Positions 38,799-49,461 are shown, counted from the first letter of the stretch. The stretch: DNA of 64,000 nucleotides from Synechococcus sp. WH 8101 (GCF_004209775.1 NZ_CP035914.1:2418001-2482000), one strand, 5' to 3'. Notes: generated by a model not told the origin, from the sequence alone. Numbers and translations are program-made.

Positions 38799-40414
38799 AG
38801 GGCAACCCCCGCCTGCTGCAGCAACTGGAAGCGCCGCGCCAGCCCATCGGCCCCAAGGGCCTTCAGCGTGGCCAACGAGGGGCGAGCGGCCGGATCCAGC
38901 CCCCAGGTGAGGCTGAAGGTCACCGCTTGCACGGGCCCCCCGTCATCGCCGGAGCGCGTCACCTTCACCACCTTTACCCCATCGGACTCGCTGATCGGCA
39001 ACGCTGCGAGGGCCAGCACCAGGGCATTGATCCGCTCCAGGGGTCCGGGATCCAGCGACGCCTGCGCTTCACCCGACAGTTCGATCGCATTCCCCTGCAC
39101 GCGCAGGCTCTGGAGCTGCACCCCCGCGGGGGTCACCCGCCGCAGTTGCTCCAGCAGCGCTGAACCGGAGGGCACCGCCACCAGCTGCTCCGCCAAACGG
39201 GTGTTGTTTTTGCGCAGAGCCATCGTGGTCGCGCGCAGGCGACGCAAGCGCGATTCCGCCCGCGTCACCCGCTGCTCCACCGGCATCAGTTGCGCCAGCT
39301 GCTGGGCCTGCTGCCCCTCCTGCCAGCCCATCAGGGCGAGCAACAGCAGCGACGCCAGCACCAGGCCGCCGCCCCAGAGGCTGCCCTGCAGCAGCAGAGC
39401 CCGCGCGGGCGGCGCCCCGGACCCAGCCCCAACCCCGGCGACCGATGCCGCCAGGCCCAGCTCCCGGCGGCGCTCCTCGAGCAGATCCAACCCCGGTGGC
39501 GGCGCCTCCGCCTCCGAGCCCGGGTCGGGGAGCGCCAGGCTCTCGAGCGACGCAAAGCGCGCACCGCCCGCCTCCTCGGCCCAACGACCGCCCAGCCCCC
39601 CCTGCAGCTGCTGCCGCGCCTCCGCAGGCGCCGTGATCCAACAGCGCATCGCTGGCGATGACGCACCGGCATGGCGCTCCCAGGCCAGCAGCAGCGCCTC
39701 TAGATCGCTGCGCAGGGCATCGGCGGAGGAGAACACCCGCTCCAGCTCCGGCCAGCCATCCCGCAGCACTAGCAACCGCCAGGCGCTGCCCTGCTGGAGC
39801 AGCCAGGCCAGATCACCGCTCAATGGCATCCCCTCCGCTTCGCACCGCGCCAGCAAGCCCCGCCGGGCGGCGGGCAACAGCCCGTCCACACGCTCCAGAC
39901 GAAGATCCGCCGCTTCGATCACAGCCAGCCAAGACTGAAACAGCAGCCGCTCCGCTCCCACCAGCAGCTGCGACCCCGACGGCAGGCCAGACGACTCCAA
40001 AGCCAGCACCAGCTCAGGCAAAGGAAGCGACCAACCCAGATCCGGTTGGAGGCTGCGCAGGGCTTCAGTGCTGATCGGGGCCTGAGCGTCAGGGGGCACC
40101 ACCAGGCGCCAATGGCAGCACTGCAGCGGCAGCAACAGCACCAGGTCCACCACCGGAGGCGGCAGCCCGTTCTCCAGCAGCCAATCGGCGAGGAAATCCG
40201 CCAGAGCATCGCGCTGCAGGGGCAAACCGTCCCGGCACACGTCCTCCGGCAACGGCACACACCGCTGCTCCCACACGCGTCCCTGGCACCAGGCCAGGGT
40301 CAGCTGCGCATCGTTGGGAGCGAGCCACACGGTCTGGCGCCGGGCGAGGGCACGCCAGGCGAGCATCGACCGCTCCAGGGCCGGGAACCGTTCGCGCAGT
40401 GCCGCCAGCTCCAA
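38795..40414 (-). CDS. PilM-PilN-like fusion protein of the type IV pilus
   Basis: 539 residues. The N-terminal about 350 residues resemble a diverged actin-like PilM in layout, with no strong ATP-binding motif. Residues 352-370 are a membrane helix (GGGLVLASLLLLALMGWQEG). The periplasmic part has a coiled coil and TPAGVQLQSLRVQGNAIELSGEAQ, typical of PilN. In most bacteria PilM and PilN are separate, so this looks like a fusion. The frame opens at a TTG (40414); an ATG at 40366 is the alternative start. Confidence 0.7.
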   Translation of the reverse strand: MELAALRERFPALERSMLAWRALARRQTVWLAPNDAQLTLAWCQGRVWEQRCVPLPEDVCRDGLPLQRDALADFLADWLLENGLPPPVVDLVLLLPLQCCHWRLVVPPDAQAPISTEALRSLQPDLGWSLPLPELVLALESSGLPSGSQLLVGAERLLFQSWLAVIEAADLRLERVDGLLPAARRGLLARCEAEGMPLSGDLAWLLQQGSAWRLLVLRDGWPELERVFSSADALRSDLEALLLAWERHAGASSPAMRCWITAPAEARQQLQGGLGGRWAEEAGGARFASLESLALPDPGSEAEAPPPGLDLLEERRRELGLAASVAGVGAGSGAPPARALLLQGSLWGGGLVLASLLLLALMGWQEGQQAQQLAQLMPVEQRVTRAESRLRRLRATTMALRKNNTRLAEQLVAVPSGSALLEQLRRVTPAGVQLQSLRVQGNAIELSGEAQASLDPGPLERINALVLALAALPISESDGVKVVKVTRSGDDGGPVQAVTFSLTWGLDPAARPSLATLKALGADGLARRFQLLQQAGVAL

Positions 40415-40452
40415 AGGTGTGTGGCATACCGCCGCTGCCGGAAGGGTATCGA

Positions 40453-41616
40453 CTATTGCCAGGGCACGCCGCTGCCCACCGCATCGCGGAGATGGCGAAA
40501 GCCATGGCGGTCGAGCTGTTGCAACAGACCCTCCAGAATTCTCGGAACGAGATCAGGGCCTTCAAAAATCCAGCCCGTGTAGAGCTGAATCAGGGAAGCG
40601 CCGGCGGTGATCCGTTCCCAGGCCGACTCAGGAGACTCAATCCCTCCCACCCCGATCAGGGGCAGGGAAGGGCCGGCGGTGGCCCGCAGGCGCCGTATCA
40701 CCTCCAGGGCGCGAGGACGCAGGGGTGCACCGCTGAGTCCACCGGCCTCCTCCGCCAGAGTGCGGCCGGTCTGGGCCAGGCGCCGCTGCTCCAGCCCGAG
40801 CCGATCCAGGCTGGTGTTGACGGCGATCACCCCAGCCAGACCCTCCTCGTAGGCGAGGCGGGCGATGCCATCGATCGCGTCATCCTCCAGATCCGGCGCG
40901 ATCTTCACCAGCAGGGGCGGACAGGCCGGCAGGCGACGCAGGCGCTCCACCAGACGACGCAGCTGGGCGGAATCCTGCAGCTCCCGCAGGCCGGGGGTGT
41001 TGGGGGAGCTGACATTGATCACGGCATAGTCGGCCAGGGGAGCGAGCAGCTCCAGCGAAGAGGCGTAATCGTCGGGGGCCTGCTCCAGCGACGTGACCTT
41101 GGACTTGCCCAGATTGATGCCCAGAACAGCCGGCCGCTGTCCGGGAGGAGGCAGGGCCTGCCGCTCCAGGGTGCGGCGCATCGCTTCGGCACCGTTGTTG
41201 TTGAAGCCCATCCGGTTCAGGGCGGCCCGTTCCGCCGCCAAACGGAACAGACGCGGCCTGGGGTTACCCGGCTGACCATGCCAGGTGACCGTTCCCACCT
41301 CGGCGAAACCGAACCCGAAGCGATCCCACACGCCGGCAGCGACGCCGTTCTTATCGAAACCGGCCGCCAGACCTACCGGGTTGGCAAAACGACAGCCAAA
41401 CAACACCTGCTCCAAGCGGAGATCACGACGATTCAGTTCGCCGGCCACCCCCTGCAGCACCGTCGACACCCCGGGCCACTGGCGCCTGAGGCTGGCCTGA
41501 CCCAGAGCCAACAGGGCCGAGCGACTCAATTGCTCCGCATCCAGCCCCTCATCGCGGGCCAACACCGGACCGAGCCAGCGGCGGTAAAAGCTCCCGGTGG
41601 AGAACGGCTCGGCCAT
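40453..41616 (-). CDS. pyrD: Dihydroorotate dehydrogenase (class 2, quinone-dependent)
   Basis: 387 residues. It oxidises dihydroorotate to orotate in pyrimidine synthesis, delivering electrons to membrane quinones. [63 protein letters not shown] and the C-terminal [30 protein letters not shown] are class 2 features, as is the N-terminal extension. It lies 11 bases downstream of rnhA and 38 upstream of the pilMN gene on the same strand. Confidence 0.95.
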   Translation of the reverse strand: MAEPFSTGSFYRRWLGPVLARDEGLDAEQLSRSALLALGQASLRRQWPGVSTVLQGVAGELNRRDLRLEQVLFGCRFANPVGLAAGFDKNGVAAGVWDRFGFGFAEVGTVTWHGQPGNPRPRLFRLAAERAALNRMGFNNNGAEAMRRTLERQALPPPGQRPAVLGINLGKSKVTSLEQAPDDYASSLELLAPLADYAVINVSSPNTPGLRELQDSAQLRRLVERLRRLPACPPLLVKIAPDLEDDAIDGIARLAYEEGLAGVIAVNTSLDRLGLEQRRLAQTGRTLAEEAGGLSGAPLRPRALEVIRRLRATAGPSLPLIGVGGIESPESAWERITAGASLIQLYTGWIFEGPDLVPRILEGLLQQLDRHGFRHLRDAVGSGVPWQ

Positions 41617-41628
41617 CAGCCCGCCCAG

Positions 41629-42117
41629 TCAGTGCAACTCTGATCCTGCCGTGCCACGGGAGAAGGCGACAGCGATCTGGTCGACGCGATCGTTATCGGG
41701 ATCCCCACTGTGCCCTTTGACGTAACGCAAGGGCACATCCGCCAAGCGGGCGCTGTCGAGTGCCTTCCACAGGTCTTGATTGAGCACGGGTTTGCCTGCC
41801 GCCGTCTTCCAACCCTTGCGTTTCCAACCAGCCATCCAAGACCCAAGGCCATCAATCAGGTATTTGCTGTCGGTGCGCAGAGTCAGATCGGGGTGCCTGG
41901 GGAGATCCTTCAGCCGTTCCAGGGCCGCAAGCGCGGCCTGCAGTTCCATCCGGTTGTTGGTGGTAGCCGGATCGAAGCCGCCGAACTCCTCGACGCTGCC
42001 ATCCTCAAACCGAATCAGAACACCCCAGCCGCCGGGGCCCGGATTGCCACTGCAGGCCCCATCCGTGGCCACGGCCACGACCCGACCGCGGCCATCAGCA
42101 TCGGAGCGCTCAGCCAT
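41629..42117 (-). CDS. rnhA: Ribonuclease HI
   Basis: 162 residues. It cleaves RNA in RNA-DNA hybrids. The acidic active site appears in order: [19 protein letters not shown] (first Asp), [13 protein letters not shown] (Glu), [12 protein letters not shown] (Asp) and [12 protein letters not shown] (last Asp). HSGDPDN with the catalytic His loop is preserved. It is followed by pyrD on the same strand. Confidence 0.95.
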   Translation of the reverse strand: MAERSDADGRGRVVAVATDGACSGNPGPGGWGVLIRFEDGSVEEFGGFDPATTNNRMELQAALAALERLKDLPRHPDLTLRTDSKYLIDGLGSWMAGWKRKGWKTAAGKPVLNQDLWKALDSARLADVPLRYVKGHSGDPDNDRVDQIAVAFSRGTAGSELH

Positions 42118-42178
42118 TGGTCACCTCGGGGCATGTTCGATACAACACGGTGACGTCCCCGCCAAGGAGAACACCGCC

Positions 42179-42874
42179 ATGTCGCGAACCTACCCTGGAA
42201 GCCTGGCGGCGGGCCTGCTGCTGAGCCTCACGGGCCTGCCCCTGCTGGCAGCCGGCCTGTTCGACAGCCAACCCCTCGACGAGGAGCGGTTTGCCGTGCT
42301 GGCCCAGGCCGTGGGGAGCAACAGCTGGAAGTTGCTGGTGCTGGAGCAGATCAAAGCGCGACCGCTCTGCTGGGAGGATCGGGCCGATGGCCTCGTGAAG
42401 CCTTCACTGAACGACTTCGACTTCACAGGCATCTGCAGCCGCTATCTCGACAGCAACGGCTATTCCCTGCGCGCCGGTGGTGAAGACATGGACCGCAGCT
42501 TCCGGCTGCGGCTCCAGCAGGATCGCGACGATCTGGTGCTGATGGCGATTGATCCGGATCAGGGCGTGCCGATCCCGGTGGCCCGCGCCAACCGTCCGCG
42601 TCGCGACCGGAACGCCTTCGTGAAACTGAACCTGGATCCAGGCTGGAGCCTGGAGCGACGGGCCTACCAAGGGCGCACCCTCAGCCATGTCTATTTCGCC
42701 CACCAGAACTCCACCCCCCAACTGCTGGCCAAGGCGCGGGGCGGCGAACCGCCCCAACGCTTCCGAGGCCTGGGGCTACCGCCGACACCCAGCGGGCCGC
42801 AACTGGCGTCCCGCGGCGGCCGCCTGCAAGGTCAGGGACCGATCCGGCTGGAGGTGATCCCCTACCGCCCCTGA
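42179..42874 (+). CDS. Exported DUF3747-type protein
   Basis: 231 residues with an N-terminal signal peptide (LAAGLLLSLTGLPLLAAG). FDSQPLDEERFAVLAQAVG, NSWKLLVLEQIKARPLCWE, FDFTGICSRYLDSNGYSLRAGGEDM and KLNLDPGWSLERRAYQGRTLSHVYFAHQ match DUF3747, a cyanobacterial exported family of unknown role. It contains conserved cysteines in PLCWE and TGICSRY. It is divergent from rnhA and followed by the Yfr2-like RNA on the same strand. Confidence 0.8.
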   Translation: MSRTYPGSLAAGLLLSLTGLPLLAAGLFDSQPLDEERFAVLAQAVGSNSWKLLVLEQIKARPLCWEDRADGLVKPSLNDFDFTGICSRYLDSNGYSLRAGGEDMDRSFRLRLQQDRDDLVLMAIDPDQGVPIPVARANRPRRDRNAFVKLNLDPGWSLERRAYQGRTLSHVYFAHQNSTPQLLAKARGGEPPQRFRGLGLPPTPSGPQLASRGGRLQGQGPIRLEVIPYRP

Positions 42875-42943
42875 GGGCAGGGACAGTTCCAGGAGCGCCC
42901 CTGAAGGAGCACATCCACCGATTCACGACCTTAATTTTGTGAT

Positions 42944-43037
42944 GTGAGGAGTGCCGAGCGCCTCTTCAGGGTCGAAACAAGGACAGACTCCTGCAAAGCG
43001 TTCCACTCAAGACTTCGCCTTTGGCGGGGTCTTTTTT
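42944..43037 (+). ncRNA. Yfr2-family small RNA (candidate)
   Basis: A short transcript unit is suggested between DUF3747 and the ribosomal protein genes. A stem made of CAGGGTC (42967-42973) and GACTCCTG (42986-42993, one bulged T) presents the loop GAAACAAGGACA. This matches the conserved unpaired Yfr2 motif, which I recall as AGGAAACA(A/T)GGA. An AT-rich -10-like TAATTT (42932-42937) lies upstream, and a Rho-independent terminator follows at 43009-43037. The 5' end is an estimate. Yfr2 RNAs are abundant in cyanobacteria. Confidence 0.72.
43009..43037 (+). terminator. Rho-independent terminator of the Yfr2-like RNA
   Basis: On the + strand, AAGAC and GTCTT pair around an inner CGCC/GGCG stem, and a run of six T follows. 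It would end the small RNA, and also any read-through from the DUF3747 gene. Confidence 0.8.
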
Positions 43038-43080
43038 ATTGGACGGGTTACCGCCGCGACAGCAGAGACGACGCCCCATC

Positions 43081-43107
43081 AAAAAAGCCGGCCCCTGGGG
43101 GCCGGCC
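43081..43107 (-). terminator. Rho-independent terminator of the rpl operon
   Basis: Read on the - strand, GCCGGCCCC and GGGGCCGGC form a strong stem with a very short loop, followed by six T. It sits about 40 bases after the rplL stop and faces the Yfr2-like RNA terminator. Confidence 0.88.
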
Positions 43108-43144
43108 TAGTGCTTGCAACAGCAGGAGCCTCAGCCCCTGACGA

Positions 43145-43537
43145 TCACTTGAGGGTGACCTTGCCGCCGGCCTCTTCGATGGCCTTCTTGAGGGCTTCAG
43201 CCTCATCCTTCGACACACCTTCCTTGATGGCCTTAGGAGCGGCTTCCACCATGGCTTTCGCATCGCCGAGGCCGAGGCCGGTGGCTTCGCGAACAGCCTT
43301 GAGGACCTTGATCTTGGCGGAAGCTTCGAAGCTTTCCAGCACAACATCGAATTCGGTCTTTTCTTCAGCAGCTTCAGCACCACCGCCAGCAGCGGCGCCA
43401 GGAGCGGCCATCACCACACCAGCGGATGCGGCAGCAGACACACCGAAAGCCTCCTCGATCTGCTTGACAAGCTCAGAGGCTTCCAGCAGGGAGAGAGATT
43501 TCAGTGATTCGAGAATTTCGTCGGTTTTTGCAGACAT
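43145..43537 (-). CDS. rplL: Ribosomal protein bL12 (L7/L12)
   Basis: 130 residues, forming the mobile stalk of the 50S subunit that recruits translation GTPases. The N-terminal dimerisation helices ([29 protein letters not shown]), an Ala/Gly-rich hinge and the C-terminal domain ([37 protein letters not shown] in outline) are complete. It follows rplJ by 47 bases. Confidence 0.97.
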   Translation of the reverse strand: MSAKTDEILESLKSLSLLEASELVKQIEEAFGVSAAASAGVVMAAPGAAAGGGAEAAEEKTEFDVVLESFEASAKIKVLKAVREATGLGLGDAKAMVEAAPKAIKEGVSKDEAEALKKAIEEAGGKVTLK

Positions 43538-43584
43538 GGTTGGGAATCAGCAACAGATCAAATAAACAGTCGGGTCGAAGACGA

Positions 43585-44112
43585 TCAGCTGTCGCCGGAT
43601 TCGGCGTGCTGCTTGAGCGCCCGAGCGAGACCGGAGGGAACCTCGTTGATGCCAACAGCCACCTTGGTGGCCACTGCATTGATGGCACCGGCAATCTGGG
43701 CCATGAGCACTTCCTTGGAGGGAAGGTCACCGATGGCTTTGATCTCGTCCTGAGAGAGAAGCTTGCCTTCGAAAAGGCCGCCCTTGGTCTCGGATTTCTT
43801 GGTGTCCTTCTGGAAAGCCTGAACGGCTTTCACGGCACCACCCACATCGCCCTTCACCAGGACGAAGGCGTTGGTGCCGGTCAGCAGGGAGTCGAGGTTT
43901 GACCATGCACTGTCACCATCAATGGCACGACGCATCAAGGTGTTTTTGGTCACCTTGCACACACCGTTGCTGGCCTGCAGACGCGTCCGCAGATCAGACA
44001 TCTCTTTGATGGAAAGGCCCTGATAATCCAGAACCAGTGCCATTTCGGCCTCGCCGAGGAGCTGCTTGAGCTCTTCGACGATCTGTTGCTTGCTCTCCAG
44101 CGTGCGGCCCAT
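43585..44112 (-). CDS. rplJ: Ribosomal protein uL10
   Basis: 175 residues. It anchors the L12 dimers to 23S rRNA. The start [19 protein letters not shown], the [18 protein letters not shown] segment and [12 protein letters not shown] are the usual L10 landmarks. The C-terminal helix that binds L12 dimers is present. It is preceded by a 238-base leader after rplA. Confidence 0.96.
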   Translation of the reverse strand: MGRTLESKQQIVEELKQLLGEAEMALVLDYQGLSIKEMSDLRTRLQASNGVCKVTKNTLMRRAIDGDSAWSNLDSLLTGTNAFVLVKGDVGGAVKAVQAFQKDTKKSETKGGLFEGKLLSQDEIKAIGDLPSKEVLMAQIAGAINAVATKVAVGINEVPSGLARALKQHAESGDS

Positions 44113-44350
44113 AGGAATTGGATCGGATCGAGGGGAACAAGCTGGGCACGCGGCCGATCAACACCCCTGTGAGAGAGCGGAGGCCGCGTGTCGATCCAAT
44201 CCCGTCAGGGAAAAACCGTCGCGTCTGCCTCGGCAGGACTTATGGCGTTCAACTCTTGATTCAAAAAACCAGGAGTGATCGTCACCTGCTGTCTATGGCC
44301 GGGCGCGTGCCCGTCTGGCAATAGCCAGTCAATCAATCTACACGAGAGCG
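44113..44350 (-). promoter_or_regulatory. rplA-rplJ intergenic region, probable L10 leader
   Basis: This 238-base gap within the ribosomal protein row is much longer than its neighbours (47-110 bases). In most bacteria this spot carries the L10(L12)4-binding leader that represses rplJL. Several inverted GC-rich stretches are visible, for example around 44150-44195 (GCGGCC...GGCCGC), consistent with a structured RNA. I did not fold it, so the call rests mainly on position. Confidence 0.45.
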
Positions 44351-45058
44351 TCAGCCCTCCTGTTTGATGTCCTGCAGCGCAGCCACATCCACTTCCACAG
44401 AAGGCCCCATGGTGGAGGTCACGTAGAGGCTCTTCCAGTACCGGCCTTTGGCACCACTGGGCTTGTTGCGATCAATCGTTTCCTGAAGCGTCTTCAGATT
44501 CTCCAGCAGCGCATCCGCCGCAAAGCTGGCCTTGCCAAAGCGCACATGCACGATGCCGGTGCGATCAGCGCGGAATTCCAGCTTGCCCGCTTTGAATTCC
44601 TTAATTGCGCCGGCGAGATCGGTGGTGACGGTGCCGGCCTTCGGATTCGGCATCAGGCCACGGGGACCGAGCACACGACCCAATTTCGCCACCTTAGGCA
44701 TCATGTCGGGGGTGGCGATCAGCAGATCGAAGTCCATCTCCCCCTTGGCGATGGTCTCCACCAGGTCGTCATCACCAGCGAGTTCAGCGCCGGCAGCCTT
44801 GGCTTCCGCCACCTTTTCACCGCGGGTCACCACGGCGATGCGCACGGTCTGCCCCGTGCCATTCGGCAGTGCCACGGTGGTGCGCAGCTGCTGATCGGTG
44901 TACTTGGGGTCGATGCCGAGGCGCACATGGGCCTCCATCGTTTCGTCGAACTTGGCGGTGGCGTTGTCTTTGACGAGCTGAATCGCCTCAAGCGGCTCGT
45001 ACGCACGCTCCTCGATCTTCTGAACGAGGCTGGCCAGACGTTTGGAGAGTTTTGGCAT
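44351..45058 (-). CDS. rplA: Ribosomal protein uL1
   Basis: 235 residues, binding the E-site side of 23S r[23 protein letters not shown] start, [50 protein letters not shown] and the C-terminal [27 protein letters not shown] are canonical. It is preceded by rplK in the order rplK-rplA-rplJ-rplL. Confidence 0.97.
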   Translation of the reverse strand: MPKLSKRLASLVQKIEERAYEPLEAIQLVKDNATAKFDETMEAHVRLGIDPKYTDQQLRTTVALPNGTGQTVRIAVVTRGEKVAEAKAAGAELAGDDDLVETIAKGEMDFDLLIATPDMMPKVAKLGRVLGPRGLMPNPKAGTVTTDLAGAIKEFKAGKLEFRADRTGIVHVRFGKASFAADALLENLKTLQETIDRNKPSGAKGRYWKSLYVTSTMGPSVEVDVAALQDIKQEG

Positions 45059-45138
45059 AGCAGAGATGGGGTGCAGACGATCGGCGCGATCTCCCCCGAA
45101 AATGAACAGTTGGGTGAAACGGAGTGGACGACCGCTGA

Positions 45139-45564
45139 TCAGTCGTTGATGGCCACGCCCATGTTGCGGGCTGTGCCTTCAATGATGCGCATGGCTGACT
45201 CAACGCTGGTGCAGTTGAGGTCAGGCAGCTTGGTCTTGGCGATCTCCTCGAGCTGGGTGCGACTGATCGAGCCAACGCTGCCCTTGGCGGATTCACCGGA
45301 ACCTTTCTCGATTCCAGCGGCCTTGGTGATCAGCACCGACGCCGGAGGCGTTTTGGTGATGAAGGTGAAACTGCGGTCTTCAAAGACCGAAATCTCAACC
45401 GGGATCACAAACCCGGCCTTGTCCTGAGTGCGGGCGTTGTACTCCTTGCAGAACGCCATGATGTTGACCCCGTGTTGACCGAGGGCAGGACCCACGGGCG
45501 GTGCAGGGTTGGCTTTGCCGGCCTGAAGGGCCAGCTTGATCACAGCTACGACTTTCTTGGCCAT
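45139..45564 (-). CDS. rplK: Ribosomal protein uL11
   Basis: 141 residues, part of the GTPase-associated centre. [36 protein letters not shown] at the N-terminus (positions about 9-45) and the C-terminal [23 protein letters not shown] are diagnostic. It lies downstream of nusG, as usual. Confidence 0.98.
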   Translation of the reverse strand: MAKKVVAVIKLALQAGKANPAPPVGPALGQHGVNIMAFCKEYNARTQDKAGFVIPVEISVFEDRSFTFITKTPPASVLITKAAGIEKGSGESAKGSVGSISRTQLEEIAKTKLPDLNCTSVESAMRIIEGTARNMGVAIND

Positions 45565-45673
45565 CGGCGAGCGGAGTTGAACATCTGCGGATCACCTGAC
45601 CCGTGGGCCAGGTGCGGCGGGATGACGAAGCATCCCTCAGGCCGTCCTCCGCAGGGAGACGGCCGCCGCCCAT

Positions 45674-46336
45674 TCAGTTCTGTTTGCTGACCTGGGAGAA
45701 CTCAAGCTCCACAGGTGTCTCCCGACCGAAGATCGAAAGCAGAGCCTTGAGCTTGCTCCGTTCTCCGGACACCTCGATCACCTCACCCTGGAAGTCCTTG
45801 AATGGACCTGCCGTGACGAGGATCTGATCGCCTTCGGTGAGATCGACCTTCACCACGGTTTTCTTCTCTGCCGCCCGCTTGAAGATGCGATCCACCTCCG
45901 AGCGACTGAGGGGGCGAGGTTTGATGTGCCCCCGGGCCTTCCCGGTGGCGCGGCGATCTTCGGCACCCACGAAATTGATCACGTTCGGGGTGCTGCGCAC
46001 CGCCATCATCGTGTCTTCATCGAGCACCATCCGCACCAACACATACCCCGGAAACACCTTTTCCTCGGTCGACTGACGGCTGCCGTCCTTTTTGACCTTC
46101 ACCGCCGGTGTTTCCGGAATCTCAATCTCCAGAATCCGGTTGCTGACGCCGAGGGTGACCGCCCGTTGCTCCAACGTGGCCTTCACTTTCTTCTCGCAGC
46201 TGGATGCCACCTGCACGGCATACCAGCGGGCTACGGACGTGCGGGCCGCCGTCGACGCCGTGCCCTGCTCACCCTCATTCGGTGCGGGAAGATCGAGAAC
46301 TTCAGGAGTCTCGCTGGTGAGATCGACGTCAGACAC
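45674..46336 (-). CDS. nusG: Transcription elongation/antitermination factor NusG
   Basis: 220 residues. An acidic, poorly conserved N-terminal extension of about 35 residues precedes the NGN domain (RWYAVQVASSCEKKVKATLE, EEKVFPGYVLVRM). The KOW domain follows (LTEGDQILVTAGPFKDFQGEVIEV). It couples RNA polymerase to the ribosome and termination machinery. It sits between secE and rplK. Confidence 0.96.
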   Translation of the reverse strand: MSDVDLTSETPEVLDLPAPNEGEQGTASTAARTSVARWYAVQVASSCEKKVKATLEQRAVTLGVSNRILEIEIPETPAVKVKKDGSRQSTEEKVFPGYVLVRMVLDEDTMMAVRSTPNVINFVGAEDRRATGKARGHIKPRPLSRSEVDRIFKRAAEKKTVVKVDLTEGDQILVTAGPFKDFQGEVIEVSGERSKLKALLSIFGRETPVELEFSQVSKQN

Positions 46337-46396
46337 TGGCGGGGGATGAAGAAATGCGGAAATGAAAAGCTCGAAGGGAAGGGCCTCGCCCTGGCC

Positions 46397-46669
46397 TCAA
46401 CGGAACAGCTGGGATGCCGCCCAGCCATAGAACCGACTGAGCGCAGCGATGGCTGCCGCCGACAGACTCACCATCAAGATCACAGCGATGGATTCGCTGA
46501 ACAGCTGCTGACGGCTGGGCCAGACCACCAATTTCAGCTCCTCGACCGTGGCTGCCAGAAATCCCCCCTTCCGACCCTCGGCGGAAGGAGCCTGCGGCTT
46601 GCTCGCTGCTTTGTCCTCGGAAGTGGGGGTGGTCACGGTTTCGGAGCCGGAATTGCCGTCGGCGTGCAT
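46397..46669 (-). CDS. secE: Preprotein translocase subunit SecE
   Basis: About 90 residues from MHADGNSGS. A disordered polar N-terminus precedes the amphipathic helix GGFLAATVEELKLVVWPSRQQL and one membrane segment (AVILMVSLSAAAIAALSRFYG). This is the minimal single-span SecE. It is upstream of nusG in the standard secE-nusG-rplK order. An in-frame ATG at 46684 is an alternative start. Confidence 0.93.
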   Translation of the reverse strand: MHADGNSGSETVTTPTSEDKAASKPQAPSAEGRKGGFLAATVEELKLVVWPSRQQLFSESIAVILMVSLSAAAIAALSRFYGWAASQLFR

Positions 46670-46713
46670 GACACCTGTCGGCAAACAGTCACCTTACCGG
46701 ATGCCTGACAGGC

Positions 46714-49461
46714 TCAATCCTCTGGCGCGAACAGGAACGACTCCAAGGCCCCGTCGCCGCAACGCACACGCACGGCGGACGCGCCGCTGAAGCGATCCTC
46801 GAGAAGCTGGGTCGCCAGAGGATTCTCCAACTGGCGACGCAACACCCGACGCAGGGGCCGAGCACCGTATTCCGGCTCAAAGCCCTGCTCCGCCAGCGCC
46901 CGCACCACCGCCGGATCGACCCGCAGCTCCAGATCCTGCTCACGCATCAACTGGGCCAGTTCGGCGAGTTGCAAGTGCACGATGCGCTCCAGATCCTCGA
47001 TCGCCAGAGGCCGGAAGCGAATCACCTCATCAATGCGATTGAGAAATTCCGGCCGGAACTGCCTGGCGAGCGCCTCATCCACCCGGGCCGCAAGCGCCTG
47101 ATCGAGGGCCGCCTGATCCGCATCGGGCTGCTGTCCCTCGCGGGCCCGATCGAGGATGGCGCGACTGGCGAGATTGCTGGTCATCACCACCACCGTGTGG
47201 CGGAAATCCACGGTGCGGCCCTGGGAATCGGTGAGACGCCCGTCATCGAGCACCTGCAGCAGCACGTTGAACACATCCGGATGGGCCTTCTCCACCTCGT
47301 CGAGCAAGAGCAACGCATAGGGGCGACGCCGCACCGCCTCGGTGAGCTGCCCTCCTTCCTCGTAGCCCACATAACCAGGCGGCGCCCCGAGCAGACGGGC
47401 CACCGCATTGCGCTCCATGAACTCGCTCATGTCGAGACGCACGAGCGCCTCCTCCTCATCGAACAGCAGGGCCGCCAGGGCCTTGGCCAACTCGGTCTTA
47501 CCGACACCGGTGGGTCCGAGAAACAGGAAGGAGCCCACGGGGCGGCGTGGATCCTTCATCCCGGCCCGGGCCCGACGGATCGCCGACGCCACCGCCTGCA
47601 CCGCCTCGGGCTGCCCAACCACCCGCTGCTGGAGCTGGGTCTCCAGCTCCAGCAGCTTCTGACGCTCACCGGCCAGCAGACGCTGCACAGGAATCCCGGT
47701 CCAGCGGGCCACCACATCGGCGATGTCGCCGGCTTCCACCTGCTCGCGCAGCAGGGCCGTGCCTTGCTCCTGGGCCTCCACCAACACCTGCTCCAGGTCG
47801 GTGCGGCGCTGCTGAACGCGATGCAGCTGGTCGTATTCCAACCGGGCCGCCTCCTCCAGATCACCGTTGCGTTCGGCTTCGGCGATCGCATGGCGAAGGG
47901 TTTCGTCCTCCTGGAGCAACTGACGCAGTTCCTCCAACTGGTCCCGTTCCGCCTGCCAACGACCGCGCAAATCTTCAAGACAGGCCGAGGCCTCCAGGCG
48001 GGAGCGCTGGAGCTGCACCCGCTCCGCCTCCGGAGCCTGTTCCGCCGCCAGCAAGGCCAGTTCAACCCGCCGCAGCTCGGTTTCGGCGTCCTCCACCACC
48101 TGGGGCTTGGAGGTCACGTCCATCTTGAGCTGGGCGGCTGCCTCGTCGATCAGATCGATCGCCTTATCGGGCAGGCAACGGTCGCTGATGTAGCGATCGG
48201 CGAGCCGAGCGGCGGCGGTGAGGGCCCCGTCGGTGATCGTCACCCCGTGGTGGAGCTCATAGCGCTCCTTCAGGCCGCGCAGGATCTCGATGCTGAGTTC
48301 AATCGAGGGCTCGAGGATCGGCACCTGCTGAAAGCGCCGGCTAAGAGCGGGATCCTTCTCAACGGTGCGGCGATAGTCCTCTGGAGTGGTGGCGGCGATG
48401 CAGCGCAGTTCACCACGCGCCAGGGCCGGCTTGAGCAAGCTGCCCGCATCAGCACTGGAGCGATCACTGCTCACCACCGTGTGCAGTTCGTCGATGAACA
48501 ACACGACGCCGGCATCGGCATCACTCACCTCCGCCAGCACGGAACGGAGGCGCTCTTCAAATTGGCCGCGAAATTTGGCGCCGGCAATCAGCGCCCCCAC
48601 ATCGAGGGCGACCAAGCGCTGGCCCCGCAGCGAATCGGGCACCTCACCGGCCACGATCCGCTGGGCCAGACATTCGGCAATCGCCGTTTTGCCCACACCC
48701 GGAGCCCCGATCAGCACAGGGTTGTTCTTGCCGCGACGGGACAGCACCTTGATCAGGCGCCGGATCTCCCCATCCCGGCCAATCACCGGATCCAGCTGTC
48801 CAGCCTCCGCCGCCGCAGTCAGATCACGCCCATACAACTGAAGCGCAGACGGTTCCTCCGGCTCGGCGCTGACCGACACCGCGGCAGGCGATGGGGGTGG
48901 CGGGGTCGCTGCCGGCGCAGGGGCAGCTGGAGTGGGGGTCGCTGGCGATGCTGGCACTGGCGGCGGCGACACCGGAGCAGCTGCTGCGGTCGGCCTCTGG
49001 CGACGCAACTCCGACTCGAGCCGGTCGGCTGGCAATCCAGCGCTGGCCAAGCAATCGGCACCGATGCGTGGATCGCGCCCCATGGCGATCAACAGGTGGG
49101 ATAGTTCGATCAGGCGGGATCCCCACAGGGCGCGCACCCGGTCAGCCACCTCCAACAGCTGTTCGAGGTCTTCACCGATGAACAGATCCTCGCTGCGGGC
49201 TACGGGCTGCTCCGCCAGAAAGCCCTCCAGCTGATCGAGCAGGTCGTCCGCATCAAGCGACAACCCCCGCAGCGAGCCGGCAAAACGCCTGTCGCTGAAC
49301 AGCACCTGCATCAGGTGCTCCACATCGAGCTCACCGTGGCGCCAGCGGCGCGCCAGATCCTGGCCAGCCAGAAGCAGCTCCCAGGCCTCGTCGCTGAACC
49401 GGTCCGGCTCCGACGTGAGACTGACAGGGAAATCGATGGCGGGACGGTCTTCAGAGAGCAT
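46714..49461 (-). CDS. clpB: ClpB-type AAA+ disaggregase, second-type paralogue
   Basis: 915 residues with two AAA+ modules. Module 1 has Walker [19 protein letters not shown] and a Walker B near [10 protein letters not shown]; module 2 has [19 protein letters not shown] and [15 protein letters not shown]. Between them is the ClpB M-domain coiled coil (about residues 400-520), which sets ClpB apart from ClpC. The N domain is diverged, and a proline/alanine-rich linker of about 45 residues separates it from module 1. It resembles the ClpB2 type found in cyanobacteria beside the primary heat-shock ClpB. Confidence 0.85.
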   Translation of the reverse strand: MLSEDRPAIDFPVSLTSEPDRFSDEAWELLLAGQDLARRWRHGELDVEHLMQVLFSDRRFAGSLRGLSLDADDLLDQLEGFLAEQPVARSEDLFIGEDLEQLLEVADRVRALWGSRLIELSHLLIAMGRDPRIGADCLASAGLPADRLESELRRQRPTAAAAPVSPPPVPASPATPTPAAPAPAATPPPPSPAAVSVSAEPEEPSALQLYGRDLTAAAEAGQLDPVIGRDGEIRRLIKVLSRRGKNNPVLIGAPGVGKTAIAECLAQRIVAGEVPDSLRGQRLVALDVGALIAGAKFRGQFEERLRSVLAEVSDADAGVVLFIDELHTVVSSDRSSADAGSLLKPALARGELRCIAATTPEDYRRTVEKDPALSRRFQQVPILEPSIELSIEILRGLKERYELHHGVTITDGALTAAARLADRYISDRCLPDKAIDLIDEAAAQLKMDVTSKPQVVEDAETELRRVELALLAAEQAPEAERVQLQRSRLEASACLEDLRGRWQAERDQLEELRQLLQEDETLRHAIAEAERNGDLEEAARLEYDQLHRVQQRRTDLEQVLVEAQEQGTALLREQVEAGDIADVVARWTGIPVQRLLAGERQKLLELETQLQQRVVGQPEAVQAVASAIRRARAGMKDPRRPVGSFLFLGPTGVGKTELAKALAALLFDEEEALVRLDMSEFMERNAVARLLGAPPGYVGYEEGGQLTEAVRRRPYALLLLDEVEKAHPDVFNVLLQVLDDGRLTDSQGRTVDFRHTVVVMTSNLASRAILDRAREGQQPDADQAALDQALAARVDEALARQFRPEFLNRIDEVIRFRPLAIEDLERIVHLQLAELAQLMREQDLELRVDPAVVRALAEQGFEPEYGARPLRRVLRRQLENPLATQLLEDRFSGASAVRVRCGDGALESFLFAPED

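Noticed and set aside
42935-42960. A Yfr1-like CACTCCTCACA motif on the - strand
   Set aside because: The 11-base core resembles Yfr1, but no following stem-loop terminator is present on that strand, and the + strand Yfr2-like structure explains the region better.
47547-48128. Long open frames on the + strand opposite clpB (and similar ones opposite argS, relA/spoT and the asparaginase)
   Set aside because: These are antisense shadows produced by high GC at third positions. They have low-complexity Pro/Arg/Ala translation and no family pattern.
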